Assembly (NCBI RefSeq): GCF_001649575.2
Contig: NC_051443.1
Span: forward strand, 17,461,347-17,525,346
Direction of reading: 5' to 3'
Source of the DNA: Kryptolebias marmoratus
Lineage: Eukaryota; Chordata; Actinopteri; Cyprinodontiformes; Rivulidae
Length of the DNA stretch: 64,000 nt
Below, in pieces: positions 24,138-48,438 of the stretch. Numbering within the stretch: position 1 is the first letter of the stretch; each line of letters begins with the position of its first letter. The notes beneath the pieces were generated by a model, which saw nothing but the letters and a program-made list of their open reading frames with translations, was not told the DNA's origin and did not search any database. A program made the translations under genes and the position numbers.

Positions 24138-27100
24138 ATGATCTGGGCCGCGGCGATCCTTCTGGTCTTCGTTTCCCGCGGCGATTCAGGTGAGATTACA
24201 AAAAAAAAAAAAAAAGAGATGACAAAAGATCAAACTTAATATTCGTCTCCAATTAAATGTAAAAGATTTCCCTGTTTGTCTTCCAGAGGACTACTGCTAC
24301 GACGAGCCGCAGTGCGGTGAGTGTTTCACGGGTTTATTTTGAGCCGACTTCTCAGACCTGAAGACCTCAGGAGGTCTCCCAAGCAGCCTTAAGAAAATCA
24401 AGTTTTTTGCTTTAAAAAAAAAAAAAGTCCTTTTTGTTGTTTCTTTGTTTTAAGATGTCTAGAAGCAGCTGCTAATCCGGTTCCTTCATTCAGATATTTT
24501 GATTAAAATTTCCAAAGTTATTGCTTCAGTTGGGTCACATTTAGTTTTTGGACACTTTGCACCTCTTACATCAAGCTCTTTTTTTTTTTTTTTTTTTAAT
24601 TTTTAGGCTCTTGATGTTCAGAACTCCACCTTTTTACAAACAGACCATATTTTTGAGCCGTCAGATGTTCCTTTGGGTCATTTTCCTGCTCAGAACCAAA
24701 GACTTGAACCCAGATTTCTCACGTTTTGTAACGTACATCGTTTCTTTTTGTTGAACGCCTTTACAATCATCACATTTCTTTTGTTTAAAAGTGCCTTCTG
24801 TTCAACATGATACTCCCTCTGCCGTGCTTCGTTACAGGCAGAATGGCTGCTGAAACGGACATTTCGAGGCGTTTGGTGTCTGCTTTATTTTTGTTACGCT
24901 CAGACAAACGTCAGGTAGAACTCAGAAACAATCAGTCACAGAACCTGTCGTTCATTGATCGACTCAGGCTTTTTTCCCCGTCTCTCTGAGTTTACCCGTT
25001 TCTGTTGCGGTCTCGTGTTAATAGTTCTGACCTGTTCGTCTCCGGCCCTCAGACCCGTACTCCTGGGGAGACTCGTTCCCTTTGTGCCACCCTCTGCTGG
25101 AGCTCCGTCACTCCCCCATCGACCTGGACCGCCGCCACATGAGCAGAGACCCGTCCCTGGGGCCTCTGCACCTGGAGGGATTCGACCAGACCCAAACGGG
25201 TCACTGGACGCTGGAAAACGACGGACACTCAGGTGACCGGGCGCTCACAAGAGATCCTTTTTTTTTTTTTAAATTTAATTAAATTTTTTTGTGGTTTTCT
25301 GTTTTCTGCTCCCAGTTGTGCTACAGGTCGGCAGCGGCATGGCGGTGAGCGGCGGCGGCCTTCCGGACACGTACCACACCGTCCAGCTGCACTTCCACTG
25401 GGGAGGCCCGGCCACCAACGGCTCGGAGCACACTGTGGACGGACGCAGATACCCGATGGAGGTACAGTACGGTCAGTAGGCAGCGCCACACGGCCACGGG
25501 GGCAAACCGGCGCGGCGCGGCCACTTTTTTTTTTTAAACAAATAAATAAATAAATTCTCCCCAGATGCACATAGTCAACATGAAGTCTATCCATCCAAAC
25601 ATGTCTGCAGCCCTGGACGACCCAACGGGACTCGCCGTTCTCGGCTTCCTCGTCGACGTCAGTAAAATAATGGGTTTTTTTTTTCATTATTTCTGTTTTA
25701 TTTACACACAACTGAGCTGACTGCCTCCTTCTTTGCAGGTCGTTTATGCAGACAACGTTCACTTTGGGCACATATCTCAGAAGCTGTCTTCTGTTGCTCA
25801 CAAAGGTCAGAGAGGTCAAACACCCCCCCCACACACACACATCCGTCCTGTCGCCTCACCGTGGCTCTGCGTCTCTCCCTGCAGGGCAGAGGACTAAAGT
25901 GAAGCCCTTCCCGCTGCTGGGTCTCCTGCCGACTCGCAACATGAGCCAGTATTACCGTTACCATGGCAGCCTCACCACCCCGCCATGTTCTCAGGCCGTC
26001 GTCTGGACGGTATACCAGGTTCCCGTCTACATCTCGTGGTCCCAAGTACGTCTCCTCGCTGCTTTTTGATTTACAGACACTGATCTGAACATGTTGGAGA
26101 GGTAGCTGCAAACAGAGGATCATCATAAATGTTTAAATGAAGCAGCTGTACTTATTTTTAATGTGATGGCAGCAACACATCTCAGAGAAGTTGGGATGTT
26201 TCCCCCTCTGTGGAGCATCTCAGTCTGCAAACATCTGGACCTGAGGAGAGCAGCTGCTGGAGGTTTTAGAGGGAACGCTGTCCCATTCTGTCTGTGGAGG
26301 ATTCCAGCTGTTCTCCAGTCCTGGTTCGTCTTTGCTGGATATTTTTTGTTCCATGATGTTTTCAGTGATGAGCGGTCTGGACTGCAGGCGGGTCGGTTCA
26401 GCTCCTGGACTCTTTTGCTCTGAAGCCATGCTGTTCTTATGGATGCAGTAGCAGTTTAGCGATGTCTTTCTGAAATATGCAAGGTCTTCCCTGAAACAGA
26501 TGGATGGGAGCTGATGTTTTCTGGATCGATGGAGCCTTTACAAGCTGCCCATGCCATAGACACTAATGCACACCCATACCATCAGAGAGGCTGGTTTTTG
26601 AACTATGTGCTGATAACAGCCTGGATGGTCCCTCTCCTCTTTAGTGGCGTTCGTGGTTTTCAAAAAGAATTTCAAGTTTTGATCCATCTGACCTGAGAAC
26701 AGTTCTCTCTTTGCCTCAGTCCGTTAAAAACGAGCTTTGGTTCAGAGAAGACGGCAGCGTTTCTGGACGGTGTTCACATCTGGCTTCTTCTCTGCCTGAT
26801 AGAGCTTTAAGCAGTGAGCTGTGTTTACAGACAACCATCTGGAAGTGTTCCTGATGTCCAGAACAGAATCAGGCCTGTTTTTAACGCAGCCTGAGGGTCT
26901 GAAGATCACAGGATCCAGGATCGACTTTCAGCCTTTGAGCTCAGAGATTTGTCCAGATTCTTGAAACCTTTTGATGATGTCATGAACTGTAGATGTTGGG
27001 ATATTCAAAGTCTTCTGTTCACAGACTGATGAACCTCTGCTCATCTTTACTTCTGAGACGTTCAGCCTCTAAAATATTCTTTTTATCCCCAGTCCTGTGC

Positions 27101-27657
27101 TGACCTCTTAACTAATTCACCTGATTCGTTTCAAAAAGCTCCTCCAGCTGTTTCTTATTTGTACAACTTATTTTCCCAGCCTTTTGTTGCTGCATGTTCC
27201 AACTTTTCTGAGATGTGTTGCTGCCAGAAATGTCAAAATTACCTTATATTTTACAAAAAAATGGAACAATTTCTTAGTTTCAACATCTGATTTATGACTG
27301 TTCCGTTGTGAATAAAACAGGATGATTTTGTAAATCCGTAACTTCTTCAGATCCAGGGTCTGGATATGATACAAATGTTGACTTATTTAGAAAAAGAGTG
27401 ATTTTGTTTGTTTATTTGTTTTCCCTCAGCTGGCTCAGTTCACCTCTCAGATCTTCTCCACGGAGGAGGACGCCGAGCAGGTGACGCCTCTGCACAACAA
27501 CTTCCGGCACGTCCACCCCGCCTCCGGCCGTGCCGTGACGGCCTCCGGAGACGCCGGGGTCCTGCTGGGGACGGCCGCTCCGCCGCTCGGAGGGGCGACG
27601 GCGCTGCTGCGTCTGCTCCCCACCGCCACGCTTGGGGCGATCACCTTCAGACTTTAG
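24138..27657 (+). CDS. ca15: extracellular GPI-type carbonic anhydrase, CA4/CA15 group, 8 exons
   Basis: Alpha-carbonic anhydrase that hydrates CO2 outside the cell. Exons: 24138-24189, 24287-24316, 25053-25232, 25316-25461, 25565-25657, 25739-25805, 25885-26045, 27430-27657; 318 aa, all phases consistent. There is a signal peptide (about 1-17). The zinc ligands are His113 and His115 (QLHFHWG) and His138 (EMHIVN). The proton-shuttle His86 (DGHS) and Thr220 (SLTTPPCS) are kept, so it should be active. Cysteines in [14 protein letters not shown] and PPCSQ fit the disulfides of membrane-type CA4/CA15. Asn122, Asn148 and Asn208 are N-glycosylation sequons. The hydrophobic C terminus after [12 protein letters not shown] suggests a GPI signal. 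Mouse Car15 adjoins Dgcr2, which favours CA15; CA4 is the alternative. Intron 7 carries a transposon remnant. Confidence 0.9.
26160..27345 (-). mobile_element. decayed Tc1/mariner-like DNA transposon (copy 2) in ca15 intron 7
   Basis: The left end GGCAGCAACACATCTCAGAG (26168-26187) is matched by an imperfect reverse complement near 27198-27230, forming inverted repeats about 1.05 kb apart. The sequence between them, read on the minus strand, is homologous to copy 1 at 831-1642. It contains the same transposase fragments, including a degenerate FQ(K)D motif near 26461-26480. Frames are broken. The insertion is intronic and does not touch splice sites. Confidence 0.75.
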
Positions 27658-27960
27658 GCGGGGGAGTCAGGTCGATGCTGTAGGACGAGCAGCAGGATTT
27701 TTTTTTTTTATCAGAAATCTCTTTATATTTGAAAATGAGAGTGGAGCAAATATAAGGAAACAAACTGTGAATCGGAGTACTGTAGATGTTGTTTCACTGA
27801 ACAGAAGCAGAGTATGATCAGTTTTCTCTGGCAGCCGTGTTCTAAACTTTATAACTTGCTCCTATAAAATTACAAATCATTCGTTTGCATTAATGGGCTT
27901 CATTTGTTTTGTTATGTACAACAACAAACATTAAAAAGGAAACCTAATAGTATTTGGATT
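27658..27960 (+). other. ca15 3' UTR
   Basis: Non-coding sequence after the stop, with an ATTAAA signal at 27930-27935 as the likely polyadenylation site. Confidence 0.45.
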
Positions 27961-28130
27961 TTATGGACCAAACATGGCGGCTGTTCCTGTCCTGCCCCCC
28001 TTTTTTAAATTTTTTTTTTCTTAAACTTGTTTAATTTAGTTTTAAATAAATCTTTAAGCTGCCCGATGAGACACACGGCTGATTTCTCCAGGCTGTCCTG
28101 ACAGCAGCAGAGTGATCTGCCAACGGGTTC

Positions 28131-28171
<41 letters not shown>

Positions 28172-29700
28172 GCTCAGCTGTGGCCTTCATGAGTAACCAA
28201 ACCTTTTGCCCCAGCTTGTCTGCCCTAACAATAAAAAGCGGCGTCCTGTCAGATTGACTGTTTTGTTTTCATTTTAGATTTTGAGTCCTCCTGTTTTGGT
28301 TAAAAACTAAAAAACAATCTGTGTAACAAAAAGTTACAAGTTGGACTAAAAGGAGCCAGCAGCCTCAGGCAGGCGCTGCCCTGACGCCAAACATCTGAGG
28401 AAATAAGATAAAAGAATGAATTTAAAACCTAAATAAGGCTCACGTTTTATTCTAAACCAATCCTCCAAACGGTTAAAGTTGAAAGGCCGGGGAATTGAAT
28501 AAATATTCCTCCAGTTAAGCATGGCGGTGGACTGGTTATGGTTTGGGCTTGCTCTGCGGCCAGCGGTTCAGAGGAACACTGGCAGCCCGAACAATCGTTA
28601 ATGAGTGTGTGTGTGTTTGTGCTGCTCTGTTTGTGCTCAGCAGACGGAGGCTGCCTCTCTGCTTGTTGTCACACCACTCTCCTCCTGTCACGGCCTGGGC
28701 CACCGCACTCACACACACACACACACACACAAACACTCACACACAGAGGGGAGAAATCCTTCCGGAGGAAGACGGCCTCCAGCTCAGACTCAGTCCTTCT
28801 TCTTGTTTCTGATGATGTAGCAGCATCACGTCCTTCAGACTTCAGACCACTCATTCTAAGAGGAATAAAAAAAAACAATAAATAAAGAAAATATCCAGTA
28901 ATTTACATAAAGAGACAAAACATCAACAGAAGATTCTTTCAGGAGAAAAATAAATAAAATAAACAAAAACCTGGAAGTGAGCTCCAAAACCAACAGGAAA
29001 AACAAGATTTTACTTAAAGTAACAAGAAATTCAGAACTTAAGCACAGCTAATATGAAAAGAAAACAGCTAAAAACAGGACCTTAGCCTTCAAAGAGTCTT
29101 TTAGCTGTTTTTCCACTTTTCTGGATGTGCAGCAAAAAAAAAAATCCTCTCGTTCAGATGATCCCGTTCAGCTGCAGAAATCAGCCGAAACGCCACAAAC
29201 TGAACCTGTTTGTCCTTCTTCTTTTGTGGTAAAGCTGAGAGCCGAATACCTGCCGAAGGAGCCGAAACCGAGTTGTTACTAAATGAAAAGCAGAACAACA
29301 GCTGAAGGCCGAAAGAAGCAAAATGCTACCCAAAAGCTAAAAGTAGCTAAATGCTAGCTAAAGGTATCAGAAGGCTAACTGAAGCTGAAAGAAGCAAAAC
29401 ACTAGCTTAAAGCAACAGTAGGCTAGCTAGAAGCAATGATAGCTAAAAGCTAAAAGCAGAGTAAGAAGCCGAAAATGCAGCCACTCTCTGCTGAAGCAGA
29501 TTTCAGAGAACAGCTAAAGAGATTTTCTGTATTTATATGAGGATATTTGTAACTGAAGGTAAAAACTAAAACTAAACATCAGCTGTTTGGTTTTTTAAAA
29601 CAGCTAAAATTCACACAATCAAGCAGCTGAAAGTGAATTAGCTGCTGCAGTTTTAGCTGAACTCCTCCGCCTCAGAAACAACCGACCACTCTTTATGGAT
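27961..29700. other. intergenic seam between ca15 and setd1b
   Basis: AT-rich sequence with an AAT microsatellite (28131-28170), a CA repeat near 28710-28730 and a purine-rich stretch with repeated AGCTAAA/GCTAGC words (about 29040-29500). No exon is supported. This is where the 22q11-type gene block meets the 12q24.31-type block. Confidence 0.55.
28131..28170. repeat. (AAT)n microsatellite
   Basis: Perfect AAT/TAA repeat of about 13 units. Confidence 0.95.
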
Positions 29701-29714
29701 GTATGCAAAACTTC

Positions 29715-31529
29715 TTTATTTGTCTGTTTTTGTTTTTGTTTTGTTTTTCCTCTTTCATACATTTGTTTTATAATAAATAGACTCCAGAAACAGGCTGAGG
29801 CTTCAGTCCTCCTTCCAGCGCCGATTCTGCACCTTTTTTTTTCTGTTGTGTTTTGTTTTGTTTAGTTTTATTCTCCACACTGCAAAGAGTTTTTCATAGA
29901 ATTTACAAACACAAAATTAAAAAAAAAAAAAAACTGAACGAGCTTGACACAAGCTGAATTTCCTGCTACCGGCTCGGCGCTCACCTCATTATGATGCCGA
30001 GCCGCCTGAGCCGCGTTCAAGTAGCAAATCCCAAGGAACAAAAATATATTTATATATTTATATAGTATTCACAGTTAGGCTACTTACACGTTTTTTAGGA
30101 TTTCAAAGCAAGACGGGCAGAAAAAAACAAAAACGAAGACGTTTCTACAAGAAACAATCTTTCAAGAAGGGGAAGCGGAGACTCTTCCTGTCCGCGCGGC
30201 CTCTCGCTTAAATAAACCACCTTTCCTTTCACAGATCCCTGAAAATAGTTTAAATATTCAGTCTTTTTTTCTTTAAAAAAAAAAGGACAAAGATTCATCT
30301 TAAAAGTTTAGCATTTGTAAGGATAAAAAAAAAAAAGGATTTAGATCTTCTGTACAAGTCGTCATTTACATTATAAACATCAGCGGCGACAAAAACAAAA
30401 ACAAAATCTCCAATATTTTTCCGTCTGAATGAGAAAGCAGAGACTTGGTCTTCCAGGTTGGGGGGGGGGGACTGACTGTTCCAGCACCTCTGGAGCAAAT
30501 TAGTATTTTCACCTTTGACCCTAATGAATAAGAAGAAGAACTGTGGCCCTTGCAGACTGTGCAGGGAGGGGGAGGTCAGAGAAACCTTCGATTCAACGTA
30601 AAACCAAGAACAGGAGCTGGGAAACGACACGACAAACGTCCAGTTGTCCCCCCGGCGGACGAGCGGACAGCCAGAGCCCTCCTTGACGAAAAGGGGCTTC
30701 GTATGGCACTTAAAATCAAAGTTATGTTCGAACTTGACAGCTTAGGTTAGGTTGTTGCTGCTCAGTGGAAGTCCTTTTTTTCCCCCCTGCGTAGAATGAT
30801 TAGTTCTGCATCACGGCCAGCAGGGGGCGGCACACTCCCATTCTCACACACACTCGATCACACACAGGCGCAGGGATATAGTGTCACTCATATTTCTGAA
30901 GGAAGGAGCGTGGAAAAACACTGTGATTGTGATTAATGCAAATGTTGCGCGGGTCAGCTTTAAACGAGCCGAAGCAGCACGGTCCGATGTTGGCTGGTGG
31001 AAGGGTTGGGGGGGGGGGGGGGGGCGGCGCGCCGCCCGGCTAATTCACACCACGGGGCGGTGGGGNTCGCGTCCAGTTTGATTTCAACCCCGGGACGGGT
31101 GGTGTAGCAGCGAGTCGCTCCAGCCGTCCTCCCGCCTGCGGCTGGATGGACGCGGAGAAGAGTTTGTGCATCTCAGCGGCGTCAGCGAGCAGCCGAACGC
31201 GCGAGTTTGGTTCTGTACCACGTCCGACGTGGGTAAAGCTTATGGAACAAATGAGAAAAAAAATTGAAAATAATAAAAATGTACACACAAACCAGGACTG
31301 AATGTGGAAAGGAAGTGTGCTGAAAATACTGTTCTGTCACAAAGAAGGGGGGGGGGGAGAAAACGCCGCGCCGGTGAGTCACGGCTTTCATACAGAGGGG
31401 GAGAAAAAGAGCACCATAAATCGTAAACAATCTAGAGTTTAGTATGAGAAGAGTGCCGTTCAGGAGGCGGAGCTCCATCCATCCGCCTCGCCTCCATCGG
31501 TGCCTCCCCCCTCAGCCTCGGAGCTGCCG
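29715..31529 (-). other. setd1b 3' UTR (approximate)
   Basis: Sequence downstream of the setd1b stop on the minus strand. TTTATT at 29715-29720 is AATAAA on the coding strand and is a plausible end. The stretch includes long G runs (31009-31023) with an unresolved base at 31066. No other gene is seen. Confidence 0.45.
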
Positions 31530-42881
<11,352 letters not shown>

Positions 42882-43002
42882 GGCTCGTCCGATCGACTGC
42901 TCTTTTAATTGATGAAAAGATGAAATCGCTTCCCTTTCGCCGCTTACATTACATGGTTTAGCTTGAAGAATACTGCCTCCTTTTCGGCGAGAGCCAGCAC
43001 AT

Positions 43003-43062
43003 ATTGTGTGTGTGTATATGTGTGTGTATGTATGTGTATATGTGTGTGTGAGTGTGTGTGTG
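43003..43062. repeat. TG/TATG-rich repeat in the setd1b upstream region
   Basis: Imperfect TG repeat interspersed with TATG units, 120-180 bases upstream of the setd1b start codon. Its Z-DNA potential is a property of such repeats; no function is shown. Confidence 0.85.
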
Positions 43063-43990
43063 CGCCTCTCTGGTCTCTAGCTGCTGTCTCTCCCACAATA
43101 CACCGCTAGGCTTGCCCACCCCGCGCACCCGTCGCACTTTCGTGACAAAAGCCGCTTCTAATTTAGCAAATAAATAAATAAAACACCGCGTGACATGGAC
43201 TGGAAATATTTTAAAGAACTTTAAAAGCGACGCCTTTACCCAAATATATAGTTAGTTTAAAATCTGGCGACGGCTTATCGACTACGAGGCTCCGAATGTG
43301 TGGAATCTGCTGACTGCATTTACCTAAACGGCAAACAAGATAGACACAGGGAGCGATATCTTAACTGCCTCTGAAGACTGATAAAGCCGATTCGGTCGAG
43401 TTTTTTTAATGTGTCGCAGACGCGCTGGTACACGTTTTAAAATAAGCTCTTGGTGACAGAGAGCTCGTAGGTCCTAATTTAAACGATAACGATTTGATCT
43501 AAATGAGGATTTCGGCGTTACATGTTGCGGGTCTACTTAACGTCTAGAACTGTTGGAATGCGGAGGTTTTGTCAGTTGGTCCCAGTTCAGACCAACGGAC
43601 GACTGTCGTGGATGTTTTTTTTAAACATTTTTTTATAAACCTGGACATTTTCTCTTTTTTTTCGTGATTCTTATAATTGTTTTCGACGGAGCGCTTGTTG
43701 TCGAGCAAACCGGGGTTTTTTATTTATTTATATGTATTTTTTTGTTTGACATTGCTTGTGTTGTTTTCGCGGTGGCAGTGCTCGGGCAATTGGCTGGTTA
43801 ACAGCGGCGGCGCGGCGGACCAATCAGAGCGCAGCAGCCGCCGGAGCCGTCTGCTATTAGAGGCACGGCTCAGGAGTCCTTCAACAGAGAGCAGGGAGAG
43901 GGGGCCGAGTGCTCTCAGCAGCCATTTTCCTTAAACAGGACTCAATGGCCTATATGGGTTTCCTTTGTTCCAAAAAGGGATCTTTACACT
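43063..43990. promoter_or_regulatory. setd1b upstream CpG-rich segment
   Basis: Mixed GC-rich sequence upstream of setd1b, including a dense GC patch near 43795-43880. It probably includes promoter sequence. The unusual segment after 43900 is noted separately as a finding. Confidence 0.35.
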
Positions 43991-46900
43991 CGATTTCCTC
44001 ACCTCTTACGGACTATGATAAAACTATGATTGCTCCCTCTAAAGGATTGAGAAGATGGAAGAGAATGTGCTGGATGTGATGCCCTCTGTGACATTTTGAG
44101 CCAATTTTTAAACATTTTTTTACTTTTTGTTTTTTTGCCTGGAGTCCATCTTTGTCTCAACTAGGTCATGGCACACCCATATATATATATATATATAACA
44201 GCATTTATACTTATTAAGTGAAAAGAAACCAAAATGTTGTGAATAAACATTGGAGGTGGTAAATGGTTGCAAAAAAAACAACTAAAAGAAAAAAACAGTT
44301 AAAAGTGACAAAATGTTGGCATTGCACTTGTGGCCTTGTAGGGGAATGAGTTGCAATGAGTAAGTTCAAATTCTTTTTCATCATAATTTAACAGCTCTTT
44401 TTTTATAATGATGTAAGATGTAAGGCATGCGGTTACTGTCATTAAAAAGTATTTCCTGTTGAGCTTCTATAAATGTTGTCACATGGAAATATTTTAACTT
44501 TACTCTGAATGTTCACTGCATGTTAACATATAAATATACAGGTTTTAAGCCTCTGCTCCAATGCGAGGCCACGAATAACTAGTGACCTTTTTTTTTCACA
44601 ACAATTTAGTGTGCTTTCTTTCTTTCTTTTTTTATCTCTTTGATTAATGACTTTAAACACTTTCCTCCCACAACAGCAAGGCGGCTTGTCTCGTACCCTG
44701 TCCTGCAACTGTGGAGACAACATCAAGCACTGTTAGGTTCGTCCCGTCCTGTCGCCTCTAACTCGTCCAAAGAGCAAACCTTGACCTTGCCTCAAAAGGG
44801 TATATTTAAACACCTAAAAGGAGCCTTTTCAGGTAGCCCACCCTTTCTTTTTTTTCCTCCTTTCTTTCTTTTAAAGCGTTTATTTAACTATTTAAAGCAC
44901 AAACAGACAAACCTATGAGGAAACAGATGGAGGGGAAAGCTGTCATGGTGAAAATATTTACCTCAGCACTTTGTTGAAATGCAGTTAACAGGCCTAAACG
45001 CAGGGACAGGAGGATTTTCTGCTCCATCTTCGGCTCCTCTAATAATGGCATTAATGAGGGGTGGGAGAGCGTCTCCTGTAAAAGGAAGGAATCCATTAGC
45101 ACGACTGATAGATCTCTCTTTTGAAAAGTGCTTTTTTTTTTTTTGGAGATCAGTGGTAGCATTCCCCCCCTCTGAGGCAGCGAATATGCATCTTCAAGCA
45201 TCATCTGTGTGGGCAAATATGCAAAACCATCTCTTCCCTTCTTGAAGACAGGATTGCAGGCGTCCATTTTCGACATTTGTCTTGATCTACATCACATAAA
45301 ACTGCATGGAAATGTTTTAAAAGGTAACGATTTTTTTTTTTTTTTTTTAGCTATTTCACTTCATTTGCCAGCTTGTGTAGGACAGTATTCTCAGAGAGCA
45401 TTAGACATTAATACTTGTAGGGGAAACAATATATATATATTAACAAAAACTGCCTATTTCCTTTTTTTTTTAAAATATAACTGCAACCCATATTTTTATG
45501 GACATGGCAAACTTACAGTTAGTATTGAAAACATGTAATCCAAGTCTTAAACGAGCAAAAGGAAAATTAAGGGGAGAAAATCTTATTTTCACTGCCTCCT
45601 TTTATCCATAGTAAGCATCTGTAGGCTGTACTTGCTCAATGACTTCTCTGCAGCTCTCTGTCTCAAAATGGCTTCTTTACAGACAAAGGGAGCACTGTGC
45701 TGTAAAATGTTGCTGCGCCATAACTGGGTGAGGCTCCGGAGAGCGCCTTCTCTGTGCTGCCGCTTCGAGCACTCACAAGTGAGGGGCACGATTCAGCTCG
45801 AAGCGTCGTGTGTTTCACAAACAAAACGAAAGAGTCAAGGAAAAAAAAGAGAAAAATTAAAGAAATGGTCGACGTTGCGTGTGAAGGGTGAAACTATATT
45901 AAAAGCAAAACAGTCGGTTGCTGCCGGACTCGCCCTTGGCAACCGCAGAAATCCGACAGCCCTGGACGGTTGCCAAGAGAGCTCGAGCGAGCTGCAGCAA
46001 CCCCCACACTACCATATAAGGTCAACAGGAATCTGCTGCGGCAAGCGCTTGACGCGTTGTATCTGGGTGAAGGGTGCTTCGGGGCTTCTGTGCGCATGCG
46101 CTTTCCGGGCTGTGGAGCGATCAAATCGACCAATGCGGCTTGTTGAAGAAGCTGGATAGTGCAAGCAAATATGGCTTGTTTCTCTCTCTTTTCTTTTCTT
46201 TTTTTTGGTGAAAGAGTTAAAATATAGGTGGGAGGGTCTAAAACGCGTAAAAAGAGGACCTCTGGGGGATATTGGTGCCTTTCTTTTTGAAGAGCAGCAG
46301 GGCAAACCAAACTGCAGCATGCTTGTCAGAGGCCTGTTTTTATCTTTGTTTTTTTTAAATTCCAAACAGGGCTGCTGATAAGCATTCAAGTCCTTGTTTG
46401 CTCTTTATCTTGGCCTCTATGTGATGGTGATTTTGTGTCACTTTTAGTAGAAGGTTTTGAGTTGAAATCCACCAATGAGGTTATTTATAGGTTTTTATTT
46501 AGAGAGGAGAGAGAGAGAAAGAAAGAGAGAGAAAGCCCCTCCGGGGTGGGTTTGATCCGCTGACAGACTGGAATATTCCACAACAGGAGATTGGCCTCTT
46601 CCTCCGCAGGACAGCTGTCTCTCCCTCTCTTGTCTCTCCTGCTCGGCGTCAAATATTTCAACCATTTTGCTCCTTGTTTACTCGCATGCGAGTGGACACC
46701 CTTGTAGGACAAATCTGACTTCCCTTACAGGCTTACCTTTTTATGTTAAACCTCCGCATTTCACTCTGTAAGTCAAGCAAGCACGTTTTAATCTTTGTTG
46801 ATCTTTTTATTTTCTGATCACATCACATTCTGTTGATGTTCATTGAATCAAATCAGGAGTCCTTTTGGTTTGGATTGACGGTGCTTTGTATTTAAAACCC

Positions 46901-47600
46901 AGGCTTCTCCTCTTTGTGATTGCCTTGTGATTTAGTCTCTTGACTTATGTATAAATATATTTACATTATGTATTTGTGAGGTGTCTAAACAGATTTGTTG
47001 CTTTGGGGTCCGTAGTAATCGCACATCCTGTTCATATGAAGCCAAATGAGCAGGGGAACAGTTTATAATCTGGATATAGGTATAGGAAATGTGCACATTG
47101 GTGCCTAAACGATGATAAAAAAGCACAATAAAATGTCCTCTCATGTAACCCTGTTCAGTTTGCATACTTCAGTGTAAAATGCAGTGCCTCGGTGACAATA
47201 AAAATGTTCCAAACCACTTCAATCACGTCTTTTCTTTGATTTACTCAGTCCTGGCACACGATCCGAGCTGCCTAAAGGTTAAAATCTACATGTCTGTTAA
47301 TTAAAAACTCTCAGGCATCCATGTTGTTAAAGAGCAACAACAGTACAAGATAAATGTTTCCCAGTTGTCTTGGTGTTTTTAACTGCAGTTTGTGACAAAT
47401 TCAAGACTCTGAGACGCTGAGCTGAATGTCATTTCCAGTTTATCTACTCTGGTGCCAGACAAGCTCCAGCCTCTTTACCTGAGAGAATAACTTGCTCTGA
47501 TTATAAGCTATAAACCAACAATCAGGTCTAATCTGTAAAGATGTATTGTAGATGCTGGTTTCCATGTTTGTTCCTAAAAGGTTCTTTATCATTTAAACGT
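43990..47600. other. setd1b-rhof intergenic region, no gene supported
   Basis: Spacer between two divergent genes. It contains poly-T tracts, an AT repeat at 44179-44197 and a GC-richer patch at about 45690-46160. That patch has an open frame of 175 codons with no recognisable domain or flanking splice sites. I do not call it a gene. Confidence 0.45.
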
Positions 47601-48128
47601 CGCAGCCCAGCCCAAAAATCGAGTTTATTCGTTTTTGACGGCTCTGCGAGGTCCAGGTCACCAGTTTTCCATTCGTGGCTCCACGACCTGCTTAAATCTA
47701 CTCATTCTGGGTCGTTTGTCCCGATCCTCCCCGCCCTTTCTGGCGGAGGCAGTCTCTTCATGTGAGCACACACCCAGGCGGTGAGACGAGCAGACGCACG
47801 CAGAAGAGGAAGTCGGAGCAGTCGGGCTCAGCAGCTTCACATGTGCACCTCAGCGAGCAGCTTGATGATGGGACAGGAGAAGTGTAGGAGGGCGATGGGG
47901 GGGTGTGTTCGGCTGGAAACAACGTCAGAATGACAGGAACAGGAAGTGGTGAGCGCCGAGTTACCTGGTATACCATAAGACTTGCCCGTTCTTGTCTTTT
48001 TCTTGCTCAGCCGTTCCAAATGTAGCTTTAATCAGACTTTTCGCCTTAAATCTGGAGGGAGCATCTTCTGCCACGTCCCGCCTGGCACCCGTTCCACTTC
48101 GTCTAGAGGGCAAAATACAAACAGAAAA

Positions 48129-48407
48129 ATGACACAAAACGGCCATGGCAACACGAAACAGGGTGAGGAGCTCAAAATTGTGATAGTGGGAGACGGAGGC
48201 TGCGGGAAAACGTCTCTGCTGATGGTTTACGCCAAAGGTGATTTTCCAGAGGTAAGCAGAAGCTCCTGTGGGACTTCACGGTTTTGCAAATTATATCACA
48301 AACTTTTTCTCATCACAACACATCACATTCCCATAACAAACGCCAGCACGCCGAGGCTCACCGAATAAACGTTGGGAAATGTGCTTCTGTGACGGACAAA
48401 ACACCGA

Positions 48408-48438
<31 letters not shown>

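Noticed and set aside
25229..25840. 203-codon minus-strand frame
   Set aside because: Runs through carbonic anhydrase exons 4-6 and the introns between them on the wrong strand.
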